From Oikopleura dioica (taxonomy: Eukaryota > Chordata > Appendicularia > Copelata > Oikopleuridae): a DNA stretch of 64,000 nt. Within the stretch, counting starts at the first letter, position 1. Each line of letters starts with the position of its first letter. The position numbers were made by a program, and so were the translations under genes. The notes below the pieces were generated by a model. It made no database searches, was not told where the DNA came from, and worked only from the letters and a program-made list of their open reading frames with translations. The stretch covers positions 8,812,501 through 8,876,500 of the forward strand of contig OU015568.1 in assembly GCA_907165135.1 (NCBI GenBank), in the 5' to 3' direction. Shown one piece after another: positions 44,697 through 58,598 of the stretch.

Positions 44697-45920
44697 ATGC
44701 CTTGCTCGCAAGAAGAAGCAGATCGAAGATTAGCCGCTTATTTCAGCAAGCTTGATCCTTTATCAGCCGGTATTCTGAGCGAAATCGAGCAAGTAAAGCA
44801 AGCTTACACGAGAGAAAAGTGGAATAAGCTCTCGACAAAGCAACAAGAAGACATTATCGACGGACATTTTGTTCCCGAAAATGTTAGACGAATGTATCGA
44901 AAGAACAGTAGAGCTCGTTCTCCCCCAACAGGTCGGACAAAAATGATTTTTCTGAGATTCTCAAGCAAAATTTTCAGAGGGAATTTATCCTCAGCGACAG
45001 ATAACCACCGGCCAGGGCTTTTACGGGAAGAAAAATAATATCCAAGACGGGTTTTCAGCTCCTTTTCATTGGGAAACTCAAAGTCAAATCAATGAATTTT
45101 ACATTTTGGACGATGATCAACAAACTAGCGGTACTCTTTAACCCATTTCTTCCAATTTAATGCCTCTCGTTCAGCAAAACCATCACTTATCAAATCAGCC
45201 AAGGACAACTCCGACTTCATGGGGAAAATCAATGCGCAGCTAGAAACAGCAGCTTCCACCAAGGGGTTCGTCCAAGAAACGAAAAGTGCAACGAGCACTC
45301 CCTCGTCTTCCAGGCCGAAGAAACTCGCCCCTCCTCCTCCTTCCCGTGAAACTCCTCCGTCTTCAGCTAAAAGTTCTAACAAGCCCTCTACAACTTCACC
45401 TCCTCGTCGAGCAAAGCCTCCACCACCACCTCGAGCACCTTCAACGCGTCGAATCAGCGACGTTTCTGAAATTTCATCCTCTTTGACGCCTTCCACGCCG
45501 ACTCCACCTCCATCCCGACTTGACTTCAACAACAACGGTATGATAAATCCCGCTTTTCTAGGCGACTGTACCTCTTCACTTGATTCTCACTCTGTCAACT
45601 CGCTAAATGCAACCATCGACCTATGAAAAAAAAATCCTCATCTTCAATCCGTTTTCTTTCAAATAAATAACTAAACGCGTATCGATTCTATTTGATTCCA
45701 AGGAACCAGTTCTGAATAAATAATTCCAGTCCCGACGATCAAGGATAAGCCTAAAGCGCCCCTACCTGAAGTGAAAGAAATCACGAGGCAACAAAAAGAA
45801 GAGAGCCCTAGCAGTATTCCGAAGCAGGAAGATTCTGAGCCCGAGAGTCAGAACTTCTCGGATACGGAAGAGTTAATCAAGACGAAGAAAGAAGAGTACA
45901 ACTTTTTGCTCAATTGGTGA
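44697..45920 (+). CDS. C1orf198: C1orf198 homologue (DUF4706)
   Basis: Conserved animal protein of unknown function. The N-terminal block AAYFSKLDPLSAGILSEIEQ and KQQEDIIDGHFV match the C1orf198 start. GFSAPFHWETQSQINEFYIL matches the central SAPF.WETKSQ motif, and the C-terminus EYNFLLNW matches the conserved FDFLDNW end. The middle is Pro/Ser-rich with PPPP runs, a likely SH3 or EVH1 ligand. Exons: 44697-44931, ~44979 to ~45130, ~45175 to ~45538, ~45729-45920. An in-frame stop inside the last intron (about 45624) followed by AATAAA (about 45662) would give a shorter isoform lacking the NW end. CTTAG one base before ATG and an 83-base gap make it the third operon gene. Confidence 0.83.
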
Positions 45921-46367
45921 AATCGGAATCGATGGCTCGCCAGGCTCGTTTTTCATATTTTTTATAAACGATTCTGTTAAATTATTGATGAAAAACTGAG
46001 AAAAGGACGTGATAACCCGCGCCGTTCTTCTTCACTGTTTAATGCTCGTTGTTATTTCAAAGTTTATTTATTTTTACTTAATTTTTTATCGTGGAATGTA
46101 GCCTCCACTTATGTGCCTTCCCCTCGAACTCATCTCCGAATATATCATTTAAAACTGTATGATTCTGCGCTCTTGATTCTACCAAACAACTTTCCTCATG
46201 CACTGATCTTTCAACCCCCACTTTCAATTAACAATTTCTTCTGATTATTTCTTTTCGATTTTTGCTTTTGTCATTTTTCCCTTTTATTCCTATGTTCGTT
46301 TCTAGAATACCCTAAATCATTCCAATATTGTTATTTGATCTTTTATAAACCGTTCAGTTAGGCAAAA
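45921..46367. other. Intergenic, 3' UTR and PCYT1 promoter
   Basis: 447 bases, AT-rich, with pyrimidine tracts; no coding signal or RNA gene seen. Confidence 0.5.
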
Positions 46368-47499
46368 ATGACCGGTCGAAAGCGCACAAACTCTGAAACT
46401 GAAAACGGCGATAATAACGAAACAAAGAAGCCAAGAGTCCAAAAAAGTTTGGAAGCTCCCTTTTCCTTCGAAACTGAGCGACTGGAAAATTTCGTCCGAA
46501 TTGGCAGAGAAGAGGCACTTGCTGGAACAGCGAGCCGCCCAGTCAGGGTCTACTGTGATGGAATTTATGACATGTTTCATGCAGGTAAGTTTTTCTTCTT
46601 TGTATCGCATAAAAATTGCTTTAGGACATGCCCGACAACTCAAGCAAGCAAAAGAAGCCTTCCCAAACGTCTACTTAATGGTTGGCGTCGTCTCAGACGC
46701 TGTCACCCACAAATTCAAGGGCAGGACCGTCATGACCGACACAGAACGCTACGAGGCCATCCGGCACTGCAAGTACGCGGATGAGGTCGTCCAGAATGCG
46801 CCCTGGATCATTGATCAAGAGTTTTTGGACGAAAACCAAATTGATTTCGTTGCGCATGACGATGAGCCGTACACGATTGGCTCTGCTGAAGACGCATATG
46901 GATTCGTCAAGAAAGCTGGCATGTTTCTTGCGACTCAGAGAACTCCGGGAATCTCTACATCAGGTTAGTCATTTTAAAATGATTGAGCGTCTAATCTCTT
47001 TCTAAGACATCATCTGCCGGATTGTTAAAGACTACGACGTCTACGTCCGACGAAATCTCCGCCGAGGATACAAACGAAAAGATCTCAACGTTGGAAAACT
47101 TCATGAAACCCGAATCAAAGTCACTGATTTTGTTGACGACTGTAAACAACAATTGACTGGTAAGAAAGTTGTTTCGGATCTTGATTTAACCATAGTTTAG
47201 AAACACGCGCATCACTGACCGATTTGGTGGACGAGAAGTCTGCTAGAATCAACGAGTTTCTTCGCAAGTGGTTCACTCCTATCAGGTTCGTTTCTCACTA
47301 GAGCTGTTTCTAACAGAGATAAATCAGTGAGGTGATTTCTAATGCAATCAGTCCTTCTCAAACTCCGCCTCAAACAACCGAGGACAGCGAAGACGAAGAG
47401 ACCCCTGCAGATCTTCCTGGTGCTCCTCTGGTAAATAACCGCCACTAAGATTAATCTTTTCACTTGCTTTTTTAGGATACGTCGACTGAAATCCACTGA
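46368..47499 (+). CDS. PCYT1A: CTP:phosphocholine cytidylyltransferase
   Basis: Rate-limiting step of the Kennedy pathway: CTP plus phosphocholine gives CDP-choline. Exons: 46368-46584, 46625-46963, 47007-47159, 47201-47285, 47328-47431, and the last to 47499. A basic nuclear-signal-like N-terminus ([15 protein letters not shown]) is followed by the nucleotidyltransferase core: [20 protein letters not shown] with the HxGH site, [20 protein letters not shown], and [20 protein letters not shown] (RTEGISTS equivalent). [17 protein letters not shown] precedes an amphipathic helix (membrane-sensing M domain) that is shorter than in vertebrates. The acidic Ser/Thr tail resembles the phosphorylated P region. 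It is a PCYT1 type; the A/B distinction does not apply here. Confidence 0.93.
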
Positions 47500-47738
47500 T
47501 GAAAAATGAGCTTCATCGTACTCTTCGCATTCTCTAGGATTATTATTTTCGCGCTGAATTCTGTTTTTGAGTCTATCGCAAATCTTTGCAAAATTTTGCG
47601 AGTATCATCACTCCCGTTTCTATTTTTACCTGCTTCAGCCTTCATTTACCTCTTCAATTACTATTTTCTTCAATTTCGTTCAAAGATAATGTTCCAAATT
47701 TCCAATAAATTATTTATTTATTTCCCGATCTCCTCAGA

Positions 47739-49310
47739 ATGTCAGACAGTGTCAATTCTGAAACGGTGACTTTAAAAGTGGGTGATTTGGAACTCGAGGT
47801 TCCCAAAAGCAAGACGATTTGTCCGGCTCAGCGGTGGCATTTGAATCCCTCTGAGTTCGCTCACAGGCTGATTGTCGGTCATGGGTTGAGCCACGGGGTT
47901 GCTGGAGAGCTTGAGAAGGAGATAAGACGAGTTTCCGATCAGCTGTACTTTGAGAAGTACGCTGAGGATGAGGTTCTAGAGCAATTTGATATGGACGAGC
48001 TTGACGATCTTTTGGAAGACTTCGAGGAATCGAGAAAAACGCCGAGTAAGCAGAAGAAAAAGATCGATATCTTCGACCAGGGCCGATACAACATCATGGA
48101 GAAACTCGTCAACTCCGAGGCGGTTACTCACGTGATCGAGTTGGAACAACGGATGCGGAATCAGCGTAAAATCATCGTAAAGAATCGAGGAATTTCGATC
48201 CAGAAGATGATTGAGCGGCATCAAAAAGAACTCGGCGAGTCCTCTGTCGATGCGACGATAAAACGTCATCTCGATGATCGGGAACGCATTGAGTCGCACT
48301 TTCGGGATGAAATCCAGATTCTAGAGCAGAAACAACGCGCCGAGTTCATCTTTAATGCCGAGCGATTGATCAAAGAAGCTGCTCGTGGAAATTTGAAACC
48401 CAAAGATGTTACAGAAGGCGACTGGGTCGAAGTACCAGAAAATCACATTCCTCCAAATCAAGAGTCATTCACTGTGAACCTGGGAAATCAGCTGAAGCTC
48501 ACGCAAAACTTGAGATTAGTTCAATGCAATCTTGCAGAAGAAATAAAACCGCCAAGGAATTCAAAAACAGCAAGACTGGAGAGTTTGTTTAATTTGTTTG
48601 CTGGAAGGCCTTCTGGGATCGTTTTTCCTGTCACAAATACCTCCATCCGTAAGTACAGTATATTGTCTGCATTACTGACTAATGATCGTCCTTGAAGGGT
48701 ACATCGATGAGCAGTTCGACGAAGTCCGCCGAAGCTGCATCGAAAACACGGATTTTCTATTCCCTTCTATTGACGAACAGCTAATCCTCGCTGCCGATAA
48801 AGTTGACTCTTTCCCAGAGGATTTTCCAATCATCACTCGTCACTCGAACCTTTCTGCCTCGGCTCACGTGTTGTTCCATCTATATGTCGGAAAACTGCAC
48901 ACGGAAAAGTCGGTTGAATCGAGACATCCGACTTTTAAAGCACTCAGATTGGCCATAAAAGAAGCATTCAAGGTGATCGACCCATTTGATTTCCATGTAT
49001 TTATGCATTCCTAGGCGGATTTGGCTTCGTTAATGATTCCCCTGCTTCTAACAAACACGATGCATGAAACTATGACAGCTCCTTGGTGCCTTAGACGAGC
49101 GGAAATTGTCATGAAGTGCATCAAAGGTCAATATTTCGTCAAAGATTTTTTGATAACCTGGCCTTATCTTAAGGATATCTGATCGAATTCCCTCTTACTC
49201 GCTGCACGGTCCACTTCACCGTGCCGATGGGCATCGATAGCGTCGTTTTCAAGCGCATCAGAGACCTCATCCCGGAAAATTTCCGCCTAACAGTAGCCTT
49301 GAACATCTAA
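47739..49310 (+). CDS. C12orf4 / FERRY3-like protein (DUF2362)
   Basis: Probable homologue of C12orf4, a subunit of the FERRY complex that links mRNAs to early endosomes. This naming rests on memory of the family. The main exon 47739-48650 is followed by short exons from about 48700 to 49310. Visible features: an N-terminal acidic and coiled-coil region ([20 protein letters not shown]; repeated KKKID, RQKEL-type helices), then a conserved C-terminal block [56 protein letters not shown] and the end [20 protein letters not shown]. No signal peptide or membrane span. CTCAG one base before ATG fits trans-splicing, and PCYT1 ends 239 bases upstream. Confidence 0.65.
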
Positions 49311-49658
49311 AAAATCACGACCACAACCACTAGCACCCGTCCTCCTTCAAGTTCTTCATCAATACCTTTTCTTTTATATTTATGTAACTGTTACTGATAA
49401 AACTGTGCAATTTCTCATCCAAGATTTTTCATAAAAACAATACTCAAAAAATTCAAACGTCCTGGATTTATTCTTTGAGCTGAGATACAGGGACTCTTAC
49501 TCAGTGAATGTGTTGCCTTATTTTTGTTGGCGGTAGGGTTCAATCTTTCAGTACTCGTTGTTCTTAGCGCTAGTGTAGAGAGTGAAGTCTTTTCGGCCAG
49601 ACATTTTTTTATTAATAGATGGGATCTAAACTCAGGTTCAAAAAGGAGAACATATAGA

Positions 49659-50063
49659 ATGACGAAGATCGAATTTTTCAAAAAGACGAGTATCTGGTGG
49701 GTCTTGCCGATCAGTTTCGGAATGAGCTTGCTCGGCTGGTGCGTTTACGAGCCATCTTCAGTGCCCCACAAAGAGCTCGGAATCCTAGGCAAGCTGACCA
49801 GGGAGCTCGTTGACAACTACCCTGTTCTATTGCAAGTCACGTGGTATGCCGCTGTTGCCGCGCATGTTGGCGAGGCTATTTATGCGTATAAACTTGCATC
49901 CAAAATGGTAAAAGACCAGTTTCTCGGGTTGGAGATGATGAGTTTTTATAGAACATCAAGGAACAATTCTGCAAGGCCTGGTTCGTCCAAACTCTATTTT
50001 TTGGCTACGCATCGCTCATGCATCTCAAAGAATTCGAGGGCGAGCAAATCAAATCAAAATGAC
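49659..50063 (+). CDS. TMEM254: TMEM254 homologue
   Basis: Small membrane protein of unknown function with three predicted spans. Two exons joined across a 44-nt intron after KLASKM (49909-49952). Family matches: SVPHKELGILGKLTRELVDN, YAAVAAHVGEAIYAYKL and WFVQTLFFGYASLMHL. The short C-terminus EFEGEQIKSK is charged. The ATG at 49659 lies one base after an acceptor-like ATAG, so an apparent longer ORF upstream is not used. It is the first of a closely spaced run on this strand. Confidence 0.85.
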
Positions 50064-50167
50064 TATTACGTGTAGAAAATAATCAAACCACTTCTGTAAC
50101 TTCCACAAACTAGACCAATGCCTAATACTGTTCGTAACCCATCTTTGAGTTTCCCCTCTTCAGAGAA

Positions 50168-50839
50168 ATGTCACGTGACGAGACGAAGAGTATACTCGAG
50201 CGTCCCCTGAGCAAGGGGAATCAGGAGTTCAGCCTCAGTCTGTACACACTTCTTTTCGCTGAAATGGTCAGATATTGCCAGGATCGAGCGAACTCGCTAG
50301 ACGATGTGGCAGATATGCTCGCAGAAATGGGCAAAGATGTCGGATGGAGGAGTATTGACTTGCTATATCACAGAGAAAAGGTACCCTTGCCTGTTTCAAA
50401 GCTTTTCTAAAATTTGCACCAAGAAAAACAAGCGCGATAACAAAATTTTGGACATCTTGCTATTCATCAAAAAGACATTGTGGACGAAACTGTTTGGCAA
50501 GGTACTCAAAGGAATCTTTCCTGACGTTATTTCATATTTCAGGAAGCTGATAAACTTGAACAAGCAGCTGACGACCCTAGAAACTATTACGTAATCGAGA
50601 AAGAGCCAATTATTTGTAAATATATCTCAAATCCAAAAGGTAAGAAAATTGGTCTAGAATCTCTGTTAATCCGTCATTTAGATAAATCCTCGCTGAACTG
50701 CGCCGCTTTTGCTGGTGGAGTCATTGAGGCTACTCTCTGTGCCGGCGGATTCCCCTGCAAAGTAACGACGCATTGGCATAAAGGCACTACCTTCATGATC
50801 CAATTCGACGAGTCCGTCGTCAATCGAGAAAAAGCATGA
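50168..50839 (+). CDS. TRAPPC5: TRAPPC5, TRAPP complex subunit
   Basis: Core subunit of the TRAPP tethering/GEF complexes acting on Rab1 and Rab11 at ER-Golgi and Golgi membranes. Four exons with short introns. Matches in order: ILERPLSKGNQEFSLSLYTL, LLYHREK, ILDILLFIKKTLWTKLFGKE, ADKLEQAADDPRNYYVIEKE, PIICKYISNPK, SLNCAAFAGGVIEATLCAGG, FPCKVTTHWHKGTTFMIQFD. Length is about 185 residues, as in animals. It lies 104 bases after TMEM254, with a CTTCAG acceptor four bases before the ATG. Confidence 0.95.
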
Positions 50840-51010
50840 TTTCCACCCCTTATTTATCTATTTTCTACTCTTTGATCTGTCATAAAACTATTTCCACGCT
50901 CTTCTTCAGCCTCGAATCTTTTTGTTACTGTAAGTCTGTAACTATGAACTGCCTTTAAAGTTGTGTAATCATTCATTCCGCAGATTTTTTTTAAATACAG
51001 GCTCTATAGA

Positions 51011-51356
51011 ATGCTGTTTTATTCATTTTTCAAATCGCTGGTTGGCAAGGAAGTCACTGTCGAGCTCAAAAACGATCTGGCAATCACAGGCACGCTTCAC
51101 TCAGTCGACCAGTACTTGAACATCAAGTTGAACGATATCTTCGTCACTGAGCAAGGTTCCCCTTTCTTCCTCCAAATCATGTCTTTATCTACCCTTTTCA
51201 GACAAATACCCGCACCTGCTTTCTGTGAAAAACTGCTTCATCCGCGGCTCCGTGGTGCGCTACGTCCGTCTCCCCGCCGAGGAAATCGACCACCAACTGC
51301 TCCAAGACACGGCGAGAAAAGAAGCCGAATCGAACCGCACCAACCCGACGGCTTAA
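51011..51356 (+). CDS. LSM2: LSM2, U6 snRNA-associated Sm-like protein
   Basis: Ring subunit of the LSm1-7 (mRNA decay) and LSm2-8 (U6 snRNP) heptamers. Two exons joined at GAG CAA G/AC. Sm1: FFKSLVGKEVTVELKNDLAI, TGTLHSVDQYLNIKLNDI; Sm2: CFIRGSVVRYVRLP. It is about 95 residues and nearly identical to other animals; the C-terminus is short and charged. ATAG lies one base before ATG, and the upstream stop is 171 bases away, consistent with an operon. Confidence 0.95.
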
Positions 51357-51546
51357 AATAAATTTTAGTTCAATTTTTTTGATTATTTTTCATTCAAACA
51401 CAATGTTGGATTATTGTGTTGTTACTGCCCTTACTCTCTACTCTAGCTCTCTTTTTCTCAGCTCTCTGTTTTCTGACGAGTTTGCAAAATTAAAAAATCT
51501 ATTGAACTACTTCTTCTTTTCATCCCTTTTTTTGTTATAGAAAGAG

Positions 51547-52693
<1,147 letters not shown>

Positions 52694-52962
52694 TTTTATT
52701 CTAATTTCAATTGAATTGCATCAAAAATGCCTGTTACGGATAGTCCTTTACATTTACATTGTTTTTTCTTTCAACTGCTGGCAACAACACATGTGTTTTG
52801 ATCTTCTTTCTTCTTTACATAAAATATCACATAAGCTCACGAATAATCTTGTAATGAGTTCAAAACATCCAATATCACAGGTCACACGGGTTGTAGAAAG
52901 AAAATATATTGACTTTTAGAACGCGCAAGTAATTCAAAATCAGTTTTAAGATAAGAAAAAGA

Positions 52963-53264
52963 ATGCGTTCCCAGCTGATTCAGGTCTTGAAACAAACCGT
53001 GAAGACGTCACAGAAATTCAACGATTACAATTTCCGAAGCTACTTCGTGAGAAAATACTCGGCTGAGCTTGCTGCGGTAGAGAGTAACGAGGGGATGACG
53101 GTTAGCCAGGAACTTTTGGAGCAGGCGCAGAGGTATAAAAGGAGCCAACCAGTACTCGTCATTTATCTTCTTTTTCTTTCAGAGACCTAGCCCTGATTGA
53201 GCGACAAACCGTCGTCCAGGGACTTTACAATATTGAACCGACAGTTGTTGAAGTCCAAAAATAA
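52963..53264 (+). CDS. LYRM4: LYRM4 / ISD11, Fe-S cluster assembly factor
   Basis: Mitochondrial partner of the cysteine desulfurase NFS1 that also binds acyl-ACP. Two exons split at CAG AG/A GAC. SQKFNDYNFRSYFVRKY aligns with the LYRM4 core ESKRFSAYNYRTYAVRR, and RDLALIERQTVVQGLY with RDLGVIRRQVHIGQLY. Length (about 83) fits. The diagnostic L-Y-R tripeptide is replaced: by gapless alignment it reads V-L-K (IQVLKQTV). No separate presequence, as usual for the family. Confidence 0.82.
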
Positions 53265-53539
53265 GCAAAATGCTTTAATTTTATTTACTGCTTGACTGAT
53301 ACTCCTCCTGATCACTGATTCTATCTTACTTACAAGTTATAACTAACCCTGAGTTTTACGATTTTGAAATTTAAGGAGCATGACGTACAACGCGGAGGGC
53401 ACTGTAAGTGTGGAATCAGAAATGTGTAATGTGGATTTGGATACCTCACGTACGCCTTCGCCGACGACAGAGGCAGGCAAGGGCTCGGCCAAGTTGCGCT
53501 AAAATCACTCGCTAAACGAGGCGTCTGACCAATACCCCA

Positions 53540-54516
<977 letters not shown>

Positions 54517-55216
54517 ATTTAAGTGTTCTTAATTTGCCGATACCAAGAATATGACACATTTTTACTGTGTCCTATTCTTTCATTTAACTAGCCATATTAT
54601 ACCAATTTCCTAACTCTTCATAATTCCGGACTTTCGGAAGCCTTAGTAAACTAAGAAAACGCGCACTTGAGAATCACGTTAGTGAATCACTAGAAATTCA
54701 ATGAACTGCACTGCTATTTATCTAAAAATATATTTTGAAGTGAACCTTTCTTTCTGTCTGCCTAAAAGCCATTCATTGTCAAACGCCCTTGTCTAAAGCG
54801 GGGACATCAATAATTCAAGACCCTAAAATTGTAGGTATTCCCTTTTGTACGCCAAAAAATAATCGTTCTCGTCATTTAAATTATGAGCAGAATTGACGTA
54901 TGCTCGTGCAATCATGCAGATTGTAAGTGAATATATTAATATCAAGCTACCTACAAATATTTGACCATTTCTCTATACGCGGCCTACAAAGCCTGCAATT
55001 TTCTTTTTTTTTTCTTCTTTCGATTAATAATTGCGCAGCTTGGTCGATAACCCTGCCGTCCGTGGAATACTTTCGCTGACGAAAATATTTTATTCAGTCG
55101 CGATCGGCAGAAAAGGAGCACAAGGGACAGTGTTCTGAGCCGCGATTTCTTCTAAACCTAGTTCTGCTTTAGAAATTGATCAGGCAAGAAAGTGGGAGCG
55201 GGGAGAAATAGTAGAG
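54517..55216. other. Intergenic stretch
   Basis: 700 bases, AT-rich, with no ORF of coding character. It holds the UPRT 3' UTR and presumably the promoter of the coiled-coil gene. No RNA gene or repeat recognised. Confidence 0.5.
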
Positions 55217-56004
55217 ATGGCGGCGAATAACGTAAACAGGAAAAACACGAACGAGAAAAATGGAGATATCAGTGCACTTATTAGAGGTAATCACAACACT
55301 CAGTATCTTCTTGGACGTGAAGCTGTCAACGGTTAGGGTTGTCACAGTTATTTTTTATTATTTTATCTACGAGCTCCCGCGCTAGAATTTGTTATTCAGA
55401 TGAATTATCAGTGCGATAATTTAGTAAACAATTAACTGCCACTAACTTACTTTCGTAAATATAGTGGTACTCCTCCTTGATTTCACCTAGGAGGGAGAAT
55501 AGTTTTCCTGTCAACTTCTATTGGCTACTTTTTTGCGCTAGTGTTAATATCTAAATATTATCACTTGCGAGCGCCTTGAGTTGTATCTCGTGCTTTATGC
55601 TACTGGCTTCTTTGTTCAACCCTTCTAAACGAGCTGATATTAGAAAATCAGCAGCTCACATACGAGAATAACAAGCTCCTTACCGATTTGAATATGAAAA
55701 ACATGCAGATCGCCGCCCTCAAGCGCAAAATATGGGACTCAGATAACGAGCTAAATCAGATTGTCCATGAACGGGACTGGTTCAGGTCAAAAACTAAGGA
55801 AAGATTGAAAGATATCCTCTTTATATAATCCAATATTGAGATGAATTATCGTCTCAATATGTATATAAATATCGATTAACGATTACCAATATTCATTTGA
55901 AAAATATCTTCACTCTAAAAAAGGAATTAGAAAAGGCTCTCCACCAGTCGAAGCTGACTCCAACATCGGAAAAGCGTCAAAATCCATTCTTTCAAAGTCC
56001 CTAA
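55217..56004 (+). CDS. Small coiled-coil protein, unknown
   Basis: Three exons (55217-55286, 55644 to about 55786, about 55928-56004) joined in frame give about 95 residues. It starts MAANNVNRKNTNEKNGDISA; then ENQQLTYENNKLLTDLNMKN and KRKIWDSDNELNQIVHERDW form a continuous heptad coiled coil; the tail is basic and proline-containing (TSEKRQNPFFQSP). The first intron (357 nt) is long and has no recognisable feature. There is no membrane span or signal. It is probably a dimerising adaptor; the family is not recognised. If the second donor is not used, the protein ends 14 residues later with a different tail. Confidence 0.5.
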
Positions 56005-56281
56005 ACAACCAACAACCGCCGCTACTGTCTTTTATCTATGTTTTTTTTGCAATTTTATAAAACTTTCTTCAACCTTGTCCATTTCTTCATCTGCCAGCTA
56101 TTTCTTCAAAAATTTTGTATTTTTCTTCAACATGTTTCTTATTAAAACGCCGCTTTTATCTGTATCTCTTGTAAAAGAAAAACGCAGCATATAACCATTT
56201 GTGCAGGCTCAATACATATAAGTGTATGAAAAAGCTTCAAGAAATTAAAATAAATATATTTGCAGTATCAAGAATGATCTA

Positions 56282-58450
56282 ATGAGCAAGCGTCGTATCC
56301 AAGACTCGGATGACTCCAGGTAAGAAAACAACGAGGAGAACGCTTTTGCAGCGCTTTTTAGTGGAGAGGAGGACAATCCGAAAGTCTCAAAGTTTGCCAC
56401 TTCTGAATCTCATACCTCCGATAGCGATAACGAGTGGAACACTAATGGGAAGAACAAACGCATCAAGAAGGAAAAGCGCAACAAGCCCAAGATCGAGGAT
56501 GATTCTGACTCAGATTCCGAAGCGGTTTGAAAGAACCAACAAGAGCTTCTTACTAGCTTGTTCTTATTGTAGTCGGATGAGTTCGACGACGGGCTCGGAG
56601 ACGATCTTATCGGTGATGAAAAGGATCGAGAGCAGATCGAGGCTATGACGGAAATGGAACGAGAACAGGTTCTTTTTGCCAGAGGTGAGCGCCGAGAAGC
56701 AGAGAGGAAACGCTGGGAAATTGAAAGGAGGATCAAGCAACGAAATAAGGAAAAGAAACCGGATAGCGATGATGACGACGATTCTCCAAAACGAGCAAGA
56801 GAAAAGTCTAGCTCTCCAGAGTAAGAAGCGCAAAACAAATGTTTGAACATTAGCGTTATTGCATCCTTTAGGCCTTCTGATCCTGCTCTAGCGAGAGCAA
56901 GAAATCAAAAACGCGATCAAAACGAAGCTCTAGGCCGACTGAAGGAACAGCGCGAAAAGAAGGAGCGAGCGAAAGAGGCAAATAAAAGCTCTTCTGGGCC
57001 ACTCAACGTCGGCGATTACTTTTCATCTGATTCGGAAGGAGAGGATGAAGATGATTCACGCAATAATCTAGCTAGCTCTGATTCTGACTCTGGTAAAGAT
57101 ATTCTAGTTGCCTTTAAAGTTTAAATTTTCTCTCTAGATGATGATCGAAGACGCTCCTCGGATGACGATAAAGAAGATGAAGAGCTCGCTAGAAAACGCA
57201 AAAAAGTCGAGTCCAAAGAAGAGCTCAAGCCAGCAAAAATGTCGCGCTTCAGACTTTGCCAATGGATGCACATGCCCTGGTTCCGAAATACAAGTACAAA
57301 TCTGTCCTCTTTATGTTATCAAATTTTGTTTTAGTTGTCGGAACATATGTTCGTGTCTCTATTGGTCTTGGAGACGAGTCTGGCGCTCGATATAGAATCG
57401 CAGAAATAAAGGATACTGGAGAAAGCTCGAAAACTTATAAACTAGGTTCGTTAGCCTCCTCAATGAATCCTCTGTTGACCGGTTTTAGACCCTGGTGATC
57501 CAAAAGCAACGAAAATCCAAACAAACAAAACTCTTCTCCTGAGGATAGGCAACTCTGACCGTCCCTTCAGAATGTGCTTCATTTCAAATAGCGACTGGTC
57601 TGATACGTAAGTAGAAATTACCTGACGAGAACTGACCGTTGAAACTTTCAGCGAGTTCGATTTCTGGAAGAAACACTGTCTAAAGAGCGGGCTGCCAACA
57701 GTCGGAGAAATCGAAAAGAAGCAAAAAGAGCTCGAGAGAATGAAAAAACATGTTATCACTGATAGAGAGGTAGACACAATGGTCAAAGAAAAGGCTAAAC
57801 ATAGAACAAATCCAATTAACTTTGCGCTACAAAAAACAACACTGCTCAAAATGCGAGATGCCGCGGAGACGGCTGGTAACATAGAAGAAGTCGCTAGTAT
57901 TCAATCGTATGTTGCCTCACATATAAAGTGAAGTAAAATTCATTTTATAGTAAACTAGAAGAAATTGAAAAGAAGGCAAATAAACTGAATCGCGATCGGC
58001 AAGTCGACATTGCTGGTATAACGGAAATCAACGAGCGTAGTCGGAGGAAGATTAGAGGCATGGAAAGTGTCTGCGAAAAAGAATGGGCCAAGTTCAGAAA
58101 TAACGACAAAGTAGATCCGTTCACAAGGCGGACAACTGCCCCTATTCTCGGTAACTCCCCTTCTTCGATCTCATTTCTATTTTTTGTCAGTTTCAAATAC
58201 GACACAGGACAACAAGGTCCAAATCAAAAACCTACTCGCCGAGCGTTATACCACCGACATCGACATGCACTACGAATCACTAACCTTCTCGGGCGGCAAA
58301 GGTGACAAAAAGGAGGAAGAAGCCGAAGACGAGAAGAAAAAGCCCGAAGTAGCTCCCGACGATTTGTACTCTGCCCACGATTTCGACATTGATATCGATA
58401 TTGACCTGCCAACATCCACTTTTCCATCTGCAACCTATCCCCCTGTTTGA
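56282..58450 (+). CDS. RTF1: RTF1, Paf1-complex subunit with Plus3 domain
   Basis: Recruits the Paf1 complex to elongating RNA polymerase II through Spt5 and stimulates H2B ubiquitination. About ten short exons starting MSKRRIQDSDDS. The N-terminal half is Ser/Asp/Glu-rich with a basic histone-modification-type helix (MEREQVLFARGERREAERKR). The Plus3 domain follows: MSRFRLCQWMHMPWF, GTYVRVSIGLGDESGARYRI, LLLRIGNSDRPFRMCFISN, DFWKKHCLKSGL. Then comes a long coiled coil, DPFTRRTTAPILVSNTTQ and a C-terminal HDFDIDIDIDLP, all typical of RTF1. It ends at TGA 58448-58450. Confidence 0.93.
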
Positions 58451-58598
58451 GAACCAAAAAGTAAAGATAAAAATTGCCATTCACAATTTCATATCCAAAA
58501 AATATGTTACTTTCCCTTTGCTTTATAAACTCCTAAACTAAAATACACCAAGCAAATGTTCAACATGAATTTTAGTCTATTAACTCCTTTTCTTTCAG

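Noticed and set aside
45125-45535. 136-codon Gly-rich minus ORF
   Set aside because: Antisense of the Pro/Ser-rich C1orf198 exon.
47506-47769. Hydrophobic 87-codon ORF before the C12orf4-like gene
   Set aside because: Phe/Leu/Ile-rich because the region is a pyrimidine-rich UTR and acceptor; it overlaps the real start in another frame.
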